Positions 21,289-31,301 of a DNA stretch of 64,000 nt are shown here, in pieces. Origin of the DNA: Chrysaora quinquecirrha. Its lineage: Eukaryota > Cnidaria > Scyphozoa > Semaeostomeae > Pelagiidae. The translations under genes and the position numbers were made by a program. Position 1 is the stretch's first letter. Every line of letters starts with the position of its first letter. The stretch spans positions 414,171 through 478,170 of the forward strand of contig JACTAT010000043.1 of assembly GCA_014526335.1 (NCBI GenBank), written 5' to 3'. A model generated the notes under the pieces. The model saw only the letters and a program-made list of their open reading frames with translations. It did not search any database and was not told the DNA's origin.

Positions 21289-22931
21289 GGCAAACCGGAA
21301 AAGTGAGACCAGGGACCATCAAGTGGGACCATGGGACCTGGGACCCGGGACCATTAAAGGTGGGACCATGAAGGTGGGACCATTAAGGTGGGACCATTTA
21401 GGTGGGACCATGGGACCTGGGACCTGGGACCATTAAAGGTGGGACCATGAAGGTGGGGCCATTAAGGCGGGACCATTTAGAATAAATAACAACAAGCAGA
21501 GAACCAATTAAACCCTTTTTTTATCATAACCAACAAAACATTCGATAAATACATATTTATTGAACAAAACAAGGAAGTCCTTGAATCAAACAGCAAACAT
21601 TATAAAACTTATTTGTATCAATTAAAGCTGTAAAATTATTGATACAATAATTTGTATTACTAATAATTGCATCTGTAAATATAGGTAAAATTAATTTTCG
21701 GAAGGTTGGTGGCAGGAAAATCCTGGTGAGGGTACTCAAATCAACCGGAACCATGTGCTATCCCATGAAACTAACGAAACCACAAAACTGAAATCAATGC
21801 TAAGCATGTAACCTTTGAGTGACCTTTCTCGAGCTTTCTTGCATAATTTAGGCTAATAACTTTACTTTTCCATTCGACTTGGTGTCTATAAATATGTTCT
21901 AGATATACTGTATCGTACGCATCGCCGCGTCAACTATAATTGCAGAAAATCAAGACAAACAAAGGGAATCAATGATTAAGAAGCTAAAGTGCCCAGAATA
22001 GGTAGAAGATAAGAAATGCATCTTTAGAAATTTATTCTTTTCACGTTGAGTAATTGAATAATGAATAGTCTTTACCTCTTGCTTGCAATCAGAGGATGTA
22101 AACAGGCCTAACTCACTCATTTCATTTCATTTCAATTCAAACTTTTAATTAAAATATAATGATAATAGGAATAAAATTAATTAGGTAAGTTTAGGACACT
22201 TGGAAAAAACTCAGAAGAGCTATCGAACCAAGTGCCCTTTACTCAATTTAACAACATTTTACAAACTTAACGAAACGAATTACACGTTTTCCTTACAATA
22301 TATAAGAAACCTGACTCAAATACAACTAAGTAATAAAGGAATCAAAGGAATCAATTCCCCAAATTTAGCTAGAGAGTTACTATAGAGCGGTTTCTTATAT
22401 AAAAAAGACGTGTCTGTTAATAGTAACATAACAACAACAGCTAAAATTCTAAATTAAGCAGAATATTAAACTAAAGCAAAACTGAATAATGTAACTCGTT
22501 GTTCGGTTGATTTGAGTACAACTCAATCAAGATGATCCTGCCACAAACTTTGCCAAAATTATTAATACCTTTATTTACAAACAAATGTATCAGTTTTATA
22601 TTACTTTCTGTTTGGTTCAAGGACTTCCTTGTTTTGTTCAATAAAAATGTATTTATCAAATGTTTTGTTAGTTATCATAAAAATGGTTTAGTTGGTCTCT
22701 GCTTGTTGTTGTTGATTCTAAATGGTCCCACCTTTAATGGTCCCGGATTCCAGGTCCCATGGTCCCACCTTAATGGTCCCACCTTCATGGTCCCACCTTT
22801 AATGGTCCCGGGTCCCGGGTCCCATGGTCCCACCTTAATGGTCCCACCTTAATGGTCCACCTTTAATGGTCCCGGGTCCCAGGTCCCATGGTCCCACCTG
22901 ATGGTCCTGGGTCCCACTTTTCCGGTTTGCC
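21289..22931. mobile_element. Foldback/MULE-like element, 9-bp target duplication
   Basis: Ends are GGCAAACCGGAAAAGTG (21289) and CACTTTTCCGGTTTGCC (to 22931). AAATGTTCG occurs immediately outside on both sides (21280-21288 and 22932-22940), a 9-bp target duplication. The inverted arms are about 450 bp or longer (left to about 21760, right from about 22480). The outer 180 bp of each arm is an array of GGGACCATTAAGGT-type units. The centre (21790-22480) has no open frame above about 60 codons, so the element is non-autonomous. Nine-bp duplications with long arms suit the Mutator-like superfamily; Merlin is an alternative. No transposase is present to decide. Confidence 0.9.
21300..21475 (+). 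repeat. GGGACC-unit array in left arm
   Basis: Units such as GGGACCATTAAAGGT, GGGACCATGAAGGT and GGGACCATGGGACCT repeat about twelve times, with a two-fold higher-order pattern of roughly 70 bp. The reverse-complement array lies at 22722-22915. Confidence 0.92.
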
Positions 22932-22940
22932 AAATGTTCG

Positions 22941-24640
22941 GAACCTTAAGGCTGATTCAATAAGTAATTGCTTTGCGTGTATCAATTGAAAACAATGTTT
23001 ATATCTGCTGGTTGGAAATTATAAAAAAAAGCATCTATTATCACTGTGAGTGTGAAGTCACATTTTTTACGAGTTAATCCATATTTGTTGTATATATAAA
23101 GGTTGTCAGTGTAAAATTGCAAAGTTTCAAAACCATATTTATCACAAGTCCTGAATTTGCTTCCCCTTGTAGAACATCATATCAAGTTTTCTTACAAGGC
23201 ACCGTTCCTCGATCTTCTTGAGGGACCCTGAGGAGAGGTATTACAGAGACTTTGGACCTGTGACAGATCTCTGATACAGAAACCTTTGACAGAGCCCTGG
23301 GTCCTTGTTCAGAGTTCTGTTCTGAGTCCTTTGCAGAGTTGTCCCAGGTTGTCCTCTTAGAAGGTTCTGACTCCATAGTTTTTTGCAATGTAGTTTGTGA
23401 ATGCACTAGTTCAATTTGCAATTTAACTTTGGTAGAAGGTCCAAAACCTTCTCCCTTAAGGTTTCCGAAAATATATTCTGGAAACGAAAATATATTCTGG
23501 ACGTTTTGAAGAGTCACAATGAAAGATTAACCTGCGATGATAAAAGCTTCTCCGTTTCAAAGGTGTTGCAGGAAAATTGCTCAGCAATGATATAAAGTAA
23601 ATATTATGATCATAAGGTTCTCGCAAAATGAGTATCATGAACGACATGAACCCAGCTTTTATGAAGAACACCCACAATCACACTGTTTGATACGATTGGG
23701 AGAAACTATTTTGAGAATAAAAGACCAGCAAAAATAAATTTAGTCTTGTTCTATATAGAGTGTAATTCATGACTTGAGATTTGGTTTCCAAAGAAACTAG
23801 GAAAAGCAATACGCTAACAAGTTTCCATAAAAGCCATAAAAAGTGCTTCAGATAAGAAAGACCATATGTCTGCCACCTGTTTCAAACATTGGCATCATTA
23901 ATCACTAGCTCGTTTTATCGAGGAAAGCGCAAGCGCGGCGGTAACAATTTTGGACATACTGAAAACATTATCTGCGTCATCCTCTCCTCAGAATATTAAC
24001 ATCAAAAACAGACAAAAGGGACAAAACAAGTCCTCACCCTGGCTCGTCTGTCTTTCTCTGCACTAAGTTGCGATGGCAATTTGAGAAACAGGCATGTTTC
24101 TCAACATTATTTCAATCTTTTGGTGTATGCATACATCTACTGCTCTATTATTTGTATACATTTAAAGCATCTTATGTTATCTCTAGTGATATGTCGTTCA
24201 TGAATGAAGGTTTGGTTTGTGTGAGGTTAAACTTTTTTTGCATAGCATTGTTATTTCACAGATGCAGAATTTTTCTCTGTAAAAAAGCTCGTCCTCGGGC
24301 TTTAGATGAAGTAATAATTTTCATATTCACTACATGCAGGTAAAAAAAGTACGGCTTTGTCAGCATCACCATCCTCATCCACCGGTTTGAAATGAATTAA
24401 CAGCAACAACAGAGCTCGGTCACATTGATTGCAAAAATCGCCGTCAGATTCGATTTTGCGAGACTTTTCGTGAATTCTAGCACTGTAAATGGGTTTTAAA
24501 ATCAACCAAATTCATACACAAGGGCTTGAAATTTCCCGATTTTCATGCAAATGGGTCAGAAATCCTTGAAAATCCTATCATACAAATGGGTCCTTTTGTC
24601 AAAGTCCAGATTCACGTCTAATCATGGACACATTGAAGTA
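22941..24640. other. No gene seen
   Basis: 1.7 kb without a recognisable domain. Open frames on the minus strand at 23182-23677 contain internal short similarities (ACAGAG/CAGAGT runs) but nothing identifiable. A run of ten C residues stands at 24641-24650. Confidence 0.4.
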
Positions 24641-24677
24641 CCCCCCCCCCGAGACCAAGCCCTGTTAAAAGCCCAGC
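24641..24677 (+). pseudogene. TTF/hAT transposase remnant, part left of the BEL insertion
   Basis: Reads RPSPVKSPA in the same frame that continues as KESSTPAPA at 28938. The BEL element and its 5-bp duplication separate the two. Confidence 0.5.
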
Positions 24678-24929
24678 TGTGAAGTGTAGAAAGAGACAAC
24701 ACGTTGAAAACTATATACAAAACCTCATGAAATATATACAAAACATCTAACTAAGAATAACATCGTAATAATCGTGAGTTAACATGAACGTTAACGTGAG
24801 AGCGAACGTAGAAAGCGAATACAAACGAATGAATCTAAAAGCTAAGCTACACAATTATAAGGAAACAGGAAAACGTGACTAGTGTCCAGACTACTAAGAT
24901 TACTAGGACCCAGACCTCCGTACTTGTCA
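24678..24929 (-). repeat. BEL LTR, downstream (3') copy
   Basis: 252 bp, TG...CA ends (TGTGAAGTG ... CTTGTCA as read on plus). The pol stop lies 21 bp inside. The adjoining internal sequence is G-rich on the plus strand (ACTGGGGGCCGGGG), i.e. pyrimidine-rich on the coding strand, so the polypurine tract is not obvious. Confidence 0.95.
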
Positions 24930-24950
24930 TACTGGGGGCCGGGGAATATA

Positions 24951-26228
24951 CTAATCCTGAGCTAAATCGATTAGTTGAGCGTTAATCATGTCCCTAGCAG
25001 CGCGTGCTGCACGTCTTATAGGGCGAGCTTGAATCGCACTATGTGATTCATCTTCTTCTGAAACGTCTTCTTCTAATGCTTCAGTACCAATATTAAGTTC
25101 CACAGGATAAAGTTTAATAATAGATCGCGTTGTGTGTCCGTTTGCTGTACGTACAACTGCGGCTCGACAAAGATTATCTGATCCAGTCAACAATTTTGTT
25201 ATGACACCAAGAGACCAGCGATGGCGAGGCGTGTCTGTGTCAGCGACGAGTACGATGTCACCTTCTTTGAGCTTATTTTTTGACGGCTTTTTGGTATTGT
25301 TTTTATATGCGTGGGTTTCGCGAAGAAGCGATAAATACTCAGAGTTGAAACGCTGAAGGAAATGGTTATATAACGTCGTGCGATGATGCTGAGCGCGTGT
25401 TATCTCGGTTTTATCGCCAAAGTTCGGGTCGTAGTCGACGGAATCGAGGGTTGGCTGTGGTAAAGACGTGACATTGAAACCAAAGAGAAGGTGATTCGGC
25501 GTCAGTGGCTGTAGATCCTGTATATCTGAGTTAATAGCCGTAAGAGGGCGATCGTTTAAAACAGCCTGAATCTCTTTGATAAGCGTGTAAAGTTCGACTA
25601 GCGTAATGAGCGAGCGACCAAGAACTTTCTTCAAAACTGACTTGGTTAGACCAATTAAGCGTTCGTATACACCGCCCCAGTGCGGACTACGGGCTGGAAT
25701 GTATAAGAAACGAATACGTTTGTGCGTGAAAGCATTCTGGACTGTCGGCGAATCAAAGTGAGCTAACAGAGTCTGTAGGTCTTGTTCTGCACGTTTGAAT
25801 GTCTGAGCGTTGTCGGATAGGATAAGTCGTGGGGTCGAGAAGACACTACAATGACGTCGAAATGCTTGAAGAAACGAGGATGTACTGAGATCTTCGACTA
25901 TTTCTAAGTTGATAGCGCGCGTTGTGAGACAAGTGAAGAGACAGAGATATACCTTAACATGATCTCCAGAGCGACTTTTGACAGTGAAATGACCGGTGAA
26001 GTCAATGCCAATGTTTGAAAAGGGACGTAAAGACCTTGTCGTAACGAAACTGAGGTAACTCAGGTGACATTGGAAGTTGATAATGACGGCCTGTAACTTT
26101 TTTGCACGTGACGCATTTACTGATGAGACGACGAGTGGCAGAGCGAGCTGATGGAACCCAAAACCGACTGCGAAGAGCGACAATAGTTCCTCCAACACCA
26201 ACATGATGCATACGATGATGACAATCAA
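24951..26228 (-). pseudogene. BEL integrase and C-terminal domain (second half of pol)
   Basis: Integrase inserts the element cDNA into the host chromosome. The catalytic triad is present: Asp in GIDFTG, Asp in LILSDNAQTF and Glu in PHWGGVYERLIG. The BEL-type C-terminal region follows (LNDRPLTAI, then LKEGDIVLVADTDTPRHRW). It overlaps the upstream frame between 26002 and 26228; similarity switches frame near 26040, so one indel separates it from RT. The annotated first Met is not a start in the living element, because the protein would be made as part of pol. Confidence 0.9.
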
Positions 26229-28614
26229 GAATGATCAGATTGGTAAGGCGAGAATGGCGAGGAAGCAACATGAGTGAAGACTCGAGCGTGAAGCGTCCTT
26301 TAGTATGAATGAGACCATCATCACCGAGAAACAAATTTAACTGACGTACAATTGGTGGAGCACTCGTCTTATCATGTGTACTGTTAGAAGACAGAGATGA
26401 TACGATTTGCGGGTAGCAGCGTAACTGCTCAGATTTAAGCCATGCGCGTTCCATAGCTTCGATTTCTGACGTTGTTGGGGGTCCGGTAATCCCCGTGCAG
26501 TAGCAAAAGCGATAAACATAAACAGAAGTTGCTAAGAGTTTCGAATAGTCATTGAAACGGTTAATGTCGATAATATTGCAGATACTGATATCTTGCGCAG
26601 GCAAATGTTGTTCATTAACAGCGCTAAGAACAGCGGCGGACGTTGTCTGAGACTTAGGCCATTGCGGCCAAGATGATTGATTGCAGAGCCATGTAGGCCC
26701 ATTGTGCCATAAAATGGACGACTTAAGCGAAGCAGCAGAACAACCGCGTGAAACTAGATCAGCAGGATTGTCCTGAGAAGGGGTGTGACCCCAAAAGGAT
26801 GATGCGAATTGGCCATTTATAGCATCGACTTTGTTTTGGACAAATTGCTTGAGTTTGCGTTTTGAATCAAGCCAAAATAATGCGATTTCTGAGTCTGTCC
26901 AAAGATGAACAGAAACGTTGTGAAAATCTTTTTTTACGATCTTTAGTAGAGTTTCGCAATATTGAGAACCAAGAAACATGGCGCTTAATTCCAACTGTGG
27001 AATTGTGAGATGGCTTTTATTGCGAGAGACTAACTTTGACTTCGAACCGATGAGGAAACTGCGCGATCCCTGCGTAAGATAAGCGGTGACACCAAGAGCA
27101 GATTTGCTGGCATCAGTAAAGACATGGAGCGAAACTGGCTGAGTTTTGTCGAAATTGATCCAGCGTGGAAATTCGAAATGCGAAGCAGTGTTCAAATCTT
27201 TTTCGATTTTCTGCCATTTTGCTGACTTACTGGGGGGCAAAGGCTGATCCCACCCAAATTTCTCTTCCCATAATTCGGCAATAAACAGACGAGCGACAAG
27301 CGTAACGGGTGACAGCATTCCTAACGGATCGTATAATTTGCTTGCCATGCTAAGGACTTTGCGTTTTGTGAGCTTCGTGTTCTCAGAAGCGAAATTTTGA
27401 ACGGGAAACGAGATAGCATCTGTGGTTGTGTCCCAAGAAAGTCCCAAAATTGAAACGGTTGAAGACTGGGTACCTGTGTTTTGTTGGTTGACGACGTTGC
27501 GCAGCAATGGAGAATTTGTGCACCATTGGCGAAGTTCGAAATTGCCTTTTTGCATGAGATCGCGTGCTTCGTGAAAATAAGAAACTGTTTCGGCCTCGTT
27601 TTCAACTCCGGAAAGGAGATTGTCTACATAGAGTTTCTCGGAAATATCGACAGCGACGGGAGAACGAAATTGCTCTAAATGATGCAATAAAACAGCGCCT
27701 AAAGACATAGGGCTACTTGTATGGCCAAAAACGATAGCGGTATAAGTGTAGACACAAATTTCTTTAGTTGGATCGTTGTCCTTATACCAAAGAAAACGAA
27801 CGAATGAACGATCTTCCTCGCGTAATTTGATGTGTAAGAAAGCTCTTTTTATATCTGCTACGAAGGCGTATTGCGGAAAACGAAATCTGAGAAGTAATTC
27901 TGCAAGATTATTCAATAGACAGGGGCCTGTGTATAAACAATCATTGAGACTGACTTTTCCTGAATTGGCAGCAAAAACTATGCGTAGGGGGGTCGTCTCG
28001 GAATCTTTTAGGACGAAGAAATGTGGCAAGTAGTGACATCCCTGTTCAGGCCAGGGCTGTTTTAAATCGGAAAGTTCTTCGATGTACCCTTTAGCCAAGT
28101 GTTCTTCCATAACCTTACAGTATTGGTCCATAAGGCCTAGCTTATTTAAACGTGTGGTGACTTGAGAAAGTCGACTTTTACAAAGACTGAGATTAGATGG
28201 TAACGGGGGGTGCTCGGCTTTCCATGGCAAAGGAGCGAAATATTGCCCATCTCGAAATTCAACTTTCTGTTGGTAATCATGAAGGAATTCATTAGCTTCG
28301 TTTTTGCCAGAATCGGAATTCAGGGATTGATTTTGAAGAATTCTTTCGAACTGAATAGATAATTCAGCATTGTCAACCAGATTTTCAATCGAAAGTGTTG
28401 AATTAAGCGGCTTATGGTTGTTTGCGTCAAAACAATTGTTGGATTTTGTGATATTGGTTTGAATCGAATTGATTTCCTGTGAAAATGCGTGATTCGTTGT
28501 TTCAGATAAAACGTTTTCTTTGAATATACCTGAGGCATCGTTGTACATCTTCGTGAATGCTCGGCGAAGTTGCCTTCTTTCTGATTTTAGTTTTTCCAAT
28601 TGTGTTCTCGGCAT
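26002..28614 (-). pseudogene. BEL gag N-terminus fused to RT, RNase H and integrase zinc domain
   Basis: 870 codons. Residues 1-30 (MPRTQLEKLKSERRQLRRAF) look like a gag start; after about 100 residues the frame enters the pre-RT linker (FWE-like region) without zinc knuckles or a DSG protease, so about 1.5-2 kb has been deleted in frame. RT blocks include LRIVFAANS, FVADIKRAFLHI and the catalytic YVDNLLSG, the YVDN form seen in many BEL elements. RNase H follows (HVFTDASKSALGV, LHLWTDSEIALFW). Near the end an HHCC zinc pair occurs (HHRMHH and CVTC). The frame ends at 26002 just before the integrase core because of the indel. Confidence 0.9.
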
Positions 28615-28655
28615 GATGATCGTAAAATTGAAAAAACCACGGCAATAACTCTGAT

Positions 28656-28671
28656 CCTGGTCACGGCACCA
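28656..28671 (-). promoter_or_regulatory. Candidate tRNA primer-binding site of the BEL element
   Basis: TGGTGCCGTGACCAGG on the minus strand, three bases inside the upstream LTR. It begins TGG, as required to pair with a tRNA CCA end. The tRNA is not assigned. Confidence 0.7.
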
Positions 28672-28674
28672 AAA

Positions 28675-28932
28675 TGTGAAGTGTAGAAAGAGACAACACG
28701 TTGAAAACTATATACAAAACCTCATGAAATATAGGCCTATACAAAACATCTAACTAAGAATAACATCGAAATAATCGTGAGTTAACATGAACGTTAACGT
28801 GAGAGCGAACGTAGAAAGCGAATACAAACGAATGAATCTAAAAGCTAAGCTACACAATTATAAGGAAACAGGAAAACGTGACTAGTGTCCAGACTACTAA
28901 GATTACTAGGACCCAGACCTCCGTACTTGTCA
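28675..28932 (-). repeat. BEL LTR, upstream (5') copy
   Basis: 258 bp, same sequence as the 24678-24929 copy except mainly for the GGCCTA insertion near 28734. Confidence 0.95.
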
Positions 28933-28937
28933 CCAGC

Positions 28938-29755
28938 TAAGGAATCTTCAACTCCAGCGCCAGCAGCAGATGATGCTGAAGCAGACACAGAAAATGTTAC
29001 CATTTCACAGAAGAATGAAGATAATGAAAAGTCTAAAGAACAAAATGATGCTGACCACGATGAGAATGATGCTGCAAATCAAGGGCAGGGTTGCCAAAGG
29101 TAACCCAACAGTTTTTTTAGTTTTTTATGTAAAACAATGTACAGCGATAAATGCGCATTTTCTCATGCTTTGTGTTCCATGGCTCCGATTTAATCGATTT
29201 CCTTCATAGACTATGGATTAGGAAAAAGAATCAGAAGAGCAAGTAATCTTTTTTAAAGTCGACTCGAAACAGAAGTTTCCCACTGATCCGGTTTTGTATA
29301 AATTATATGATATCAGATCAGACGAACATTTGCGAGAGGAGTTGTGTCGCCTTTGGCCTTGACAGCCGCATAAGCACGAACTAGAATCTGTAGACGGACC
29401 AGGAAGATCTTTCCAAGACGACTGGTATTACAACACTAAGAAGAATGAGTGGAAAAAAGCTGAAAACAAACGTGACTGGCTTGTCTTCTCACCTCGATGT
29501 AAGCGCATGTTTTTGTTTCTGTTGTCTTCTATTCATCCCAGAGGCGACTCCGTTATATAAAAACAACTGGACTGAAATTGGAGTTTATAACTGGAAAAGG
29601 GCACTTGAAAAGATGCGAGAACATGAGAGTATTGACATTCATGTGCCCGCAGCCTTTAAATACTCAACGTTTATATCAGGGCAAAATATCAAAAAGGCTT
29701 CCCAAGAAGTGCAAAAAACGCACGAATGTCAATGTTCCTGAGTTCAGCTATAAAT
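28938..29755 (+). pseudogene. TTF-domain (hAT/ZMYM-like) transposase remnant
   Basis: The first 160 bp continue the acidic, low-complexity N-terminal region split by BEL. After 29245 a TTF-type zinc domain is visible in changing frames: FPTDPVLYKLYDI, a stop in RLWP*QP, FQDDWYYNTKKNEWKK, RDWLVFSPRC, then in another frame FCFCCLLF, NWTEIGVYNWKRALEKMREH and IDIHVPAAF. This is the N-terminal DNA-binding domain of hAT-family transposases and of zinc-finger MYM-type proteins derived from them. At least one stop and one frameshift break it, and the catalytic part is not seen. An intron in 29099-29240 is possible (CAAAGGTAACC at 29095 resembles a donor). Confidence 0.7.
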
Positions 29756-31301
29756 GTAGTCATCTTTACCACGTTAAGTACAAGATGGAATAATTATACA
29801 TTGGGTTTTTTTGTTCAGATGCTGTTGCTTAAGCGATAAGTGACATGTTGTAACGGTTTTGAATAGGACTATTAATATTTCTATTGCTGATCCAATGTAA
29901 AAAATAACTCTCCATACCTTTGGTTGTGTGTCAAAAATATAATACCCACCAAAATTTCTCTTTCTCGAGCCAATGGACTCTTCACACTTCCAAGTCTTGC
30001 TGGGAAGGGTTGCAATTTCTTCAACAGAAAAAATTGTCATGTTAATTAATAATAATATATTGATTATTTAAAATGCAAGCTCAAAACATATGAAATCAAA
30101 TCAGGTTTATTGCTTTTCCGTGTGACTTTAACACAGGATTTAAATTGTCTAAAGGGATACCATTAATTTCTTCACTTAGGGCTCCTTATAGATAAGCTTC
30201 TTCCCGGCCCGAGGAAAATACTCTTGGCCACAAGTTGTTTCAAGAAAGGAAAGGTAAGAATCATTGTTGGCATTTTTGCCTCCAGTCTTCAAACAACCCT
30301 CTGAAACAGGCAAGCGAGGTACGGGGATCACCATCATTTGTCTACTAAATATAGGGTTTTCATGGTGAACACAATATCTTCTATGAATTTATGTTTATAA
30401 TAGCTAAGTGAGTCGCAAAAACAAAATTGTCTTACTGCGCTGATTAAATGCTGACAGATGAAGCATTTGCGTTATTTGATTGGCTAATAATTCAGCCATT
30501 GTTGGATTAAGTGTGCCTATAACAATGAAAATGGTAGGTGCAGTAAATCGATTTCAATTGAATGACAAGCATGAATTGTTCCCGGATTTTTAGGACAACT
30601 AAGAACAAGCTGAGGGCTGAGGCTCTCTTGAGTTAGCATAAGCCCTTATAATATCGGCTGAGAAAAAGCCGTCAGTCTGAATTGAATTAAAATTAATTTC
30701 GACGAGCCGCCCACTTTTTTTGGTGAGTTTAGCGGTTTAAGGGCTGGAAAGTTTCCCTAGCTCTATGAAGTTGAAGGGAAAAGTCCATGTAATATGTATG
30801 TGAAATAATAAACTTTTGATTGTATTTTTCAAGTGTTTTATTTATCTTTTTACCTGCTTAAGTTTGCAAAACGCTAGACTTACAGTCCATATGCTTCTGC
30901 GGGCTTATGCAAAGGCCTGTTGCATACGTCTAGCCGTGTCGGCCGCGCCGTGGTTCGAACTGGTACGCGGTTTCCAACGTATGAAAAAGTTCTAAATCAA
31001 ACGGCTTCTACTACAATATCTACTATTACTATGCTTCTATTTGTTATCTTCGCCGCGCATTTTTACAAAACACAACAGCTTTGTTTTGAATAAAGAATAT
31101 ATAAAATAAAGCACTTGTACTGAACAAAAGTTTAAGCCATGTTATTTCAACCAAAAATGTTTAAAGTTTTTTCAAAAAAGGTGTTTCAACAAAACGTGAT
31201 AACTAAACAACTTTTATTAGAAATAACTACTGTCACATTTCAAATAACCCCAAAACAACAGCATCAAAGTCAAATTTTAAATCGTTCAGTTAGTTCATCT
31301 G
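29756..31301. other. No gene seen
   Basis: A minus-strand frame at 29774-30040 has no known domain. A B-box-like GTGGTTCGAACTGG lies at about 30950. The 3' untranslated region of the helicase copy probably occupies the right end; TTTTATT at about 31211 would be AATAAAA on its strand. Confidence 0.4.

Larger units (their letters stand above)
24678..28932 (-). mobile_element. BEL/Pao LTR retrotransposon, complete ends, internally deleted
   Basis: Two LTRs in direct orientation (24678-24929 and 28675-28932) differ by a 6-bp insertion (GGCCTA) and very few substitutions, so the insertion is young. CCAGC flanks both sides (24673-24677 and 28933-28937), a 5-bp target duplication typical of BEL/Pao. 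A primer-binding-like site adjoins the upstream LTR. Length is 4.26 kb, short for the family, because most of gag and the protease are absent. Pol is complete in domain order but broken by a frameshift. Confidence 0.95.

Noticed and set aside
23182..23677. Minus-strand open frames of 111 and 73 codons
   Set aside because: Low-complexity Ser/Gln/Lys composition from short internal repeats; no domain or conservation signal visible.
28885..29103. Acidic open frame taken at first as a host exon
   Set aside because: Its continuation into a broken TTF zinc domain shows it to be the N-terminal part of a transposase remnant; the first codons lie in the BEL LTR.
30940..30970. B-box-like GTGGTTCGAACTGG as a tRNA gene or SINE
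   Set aside because: No A box at the proper distance and no cloverleaf.
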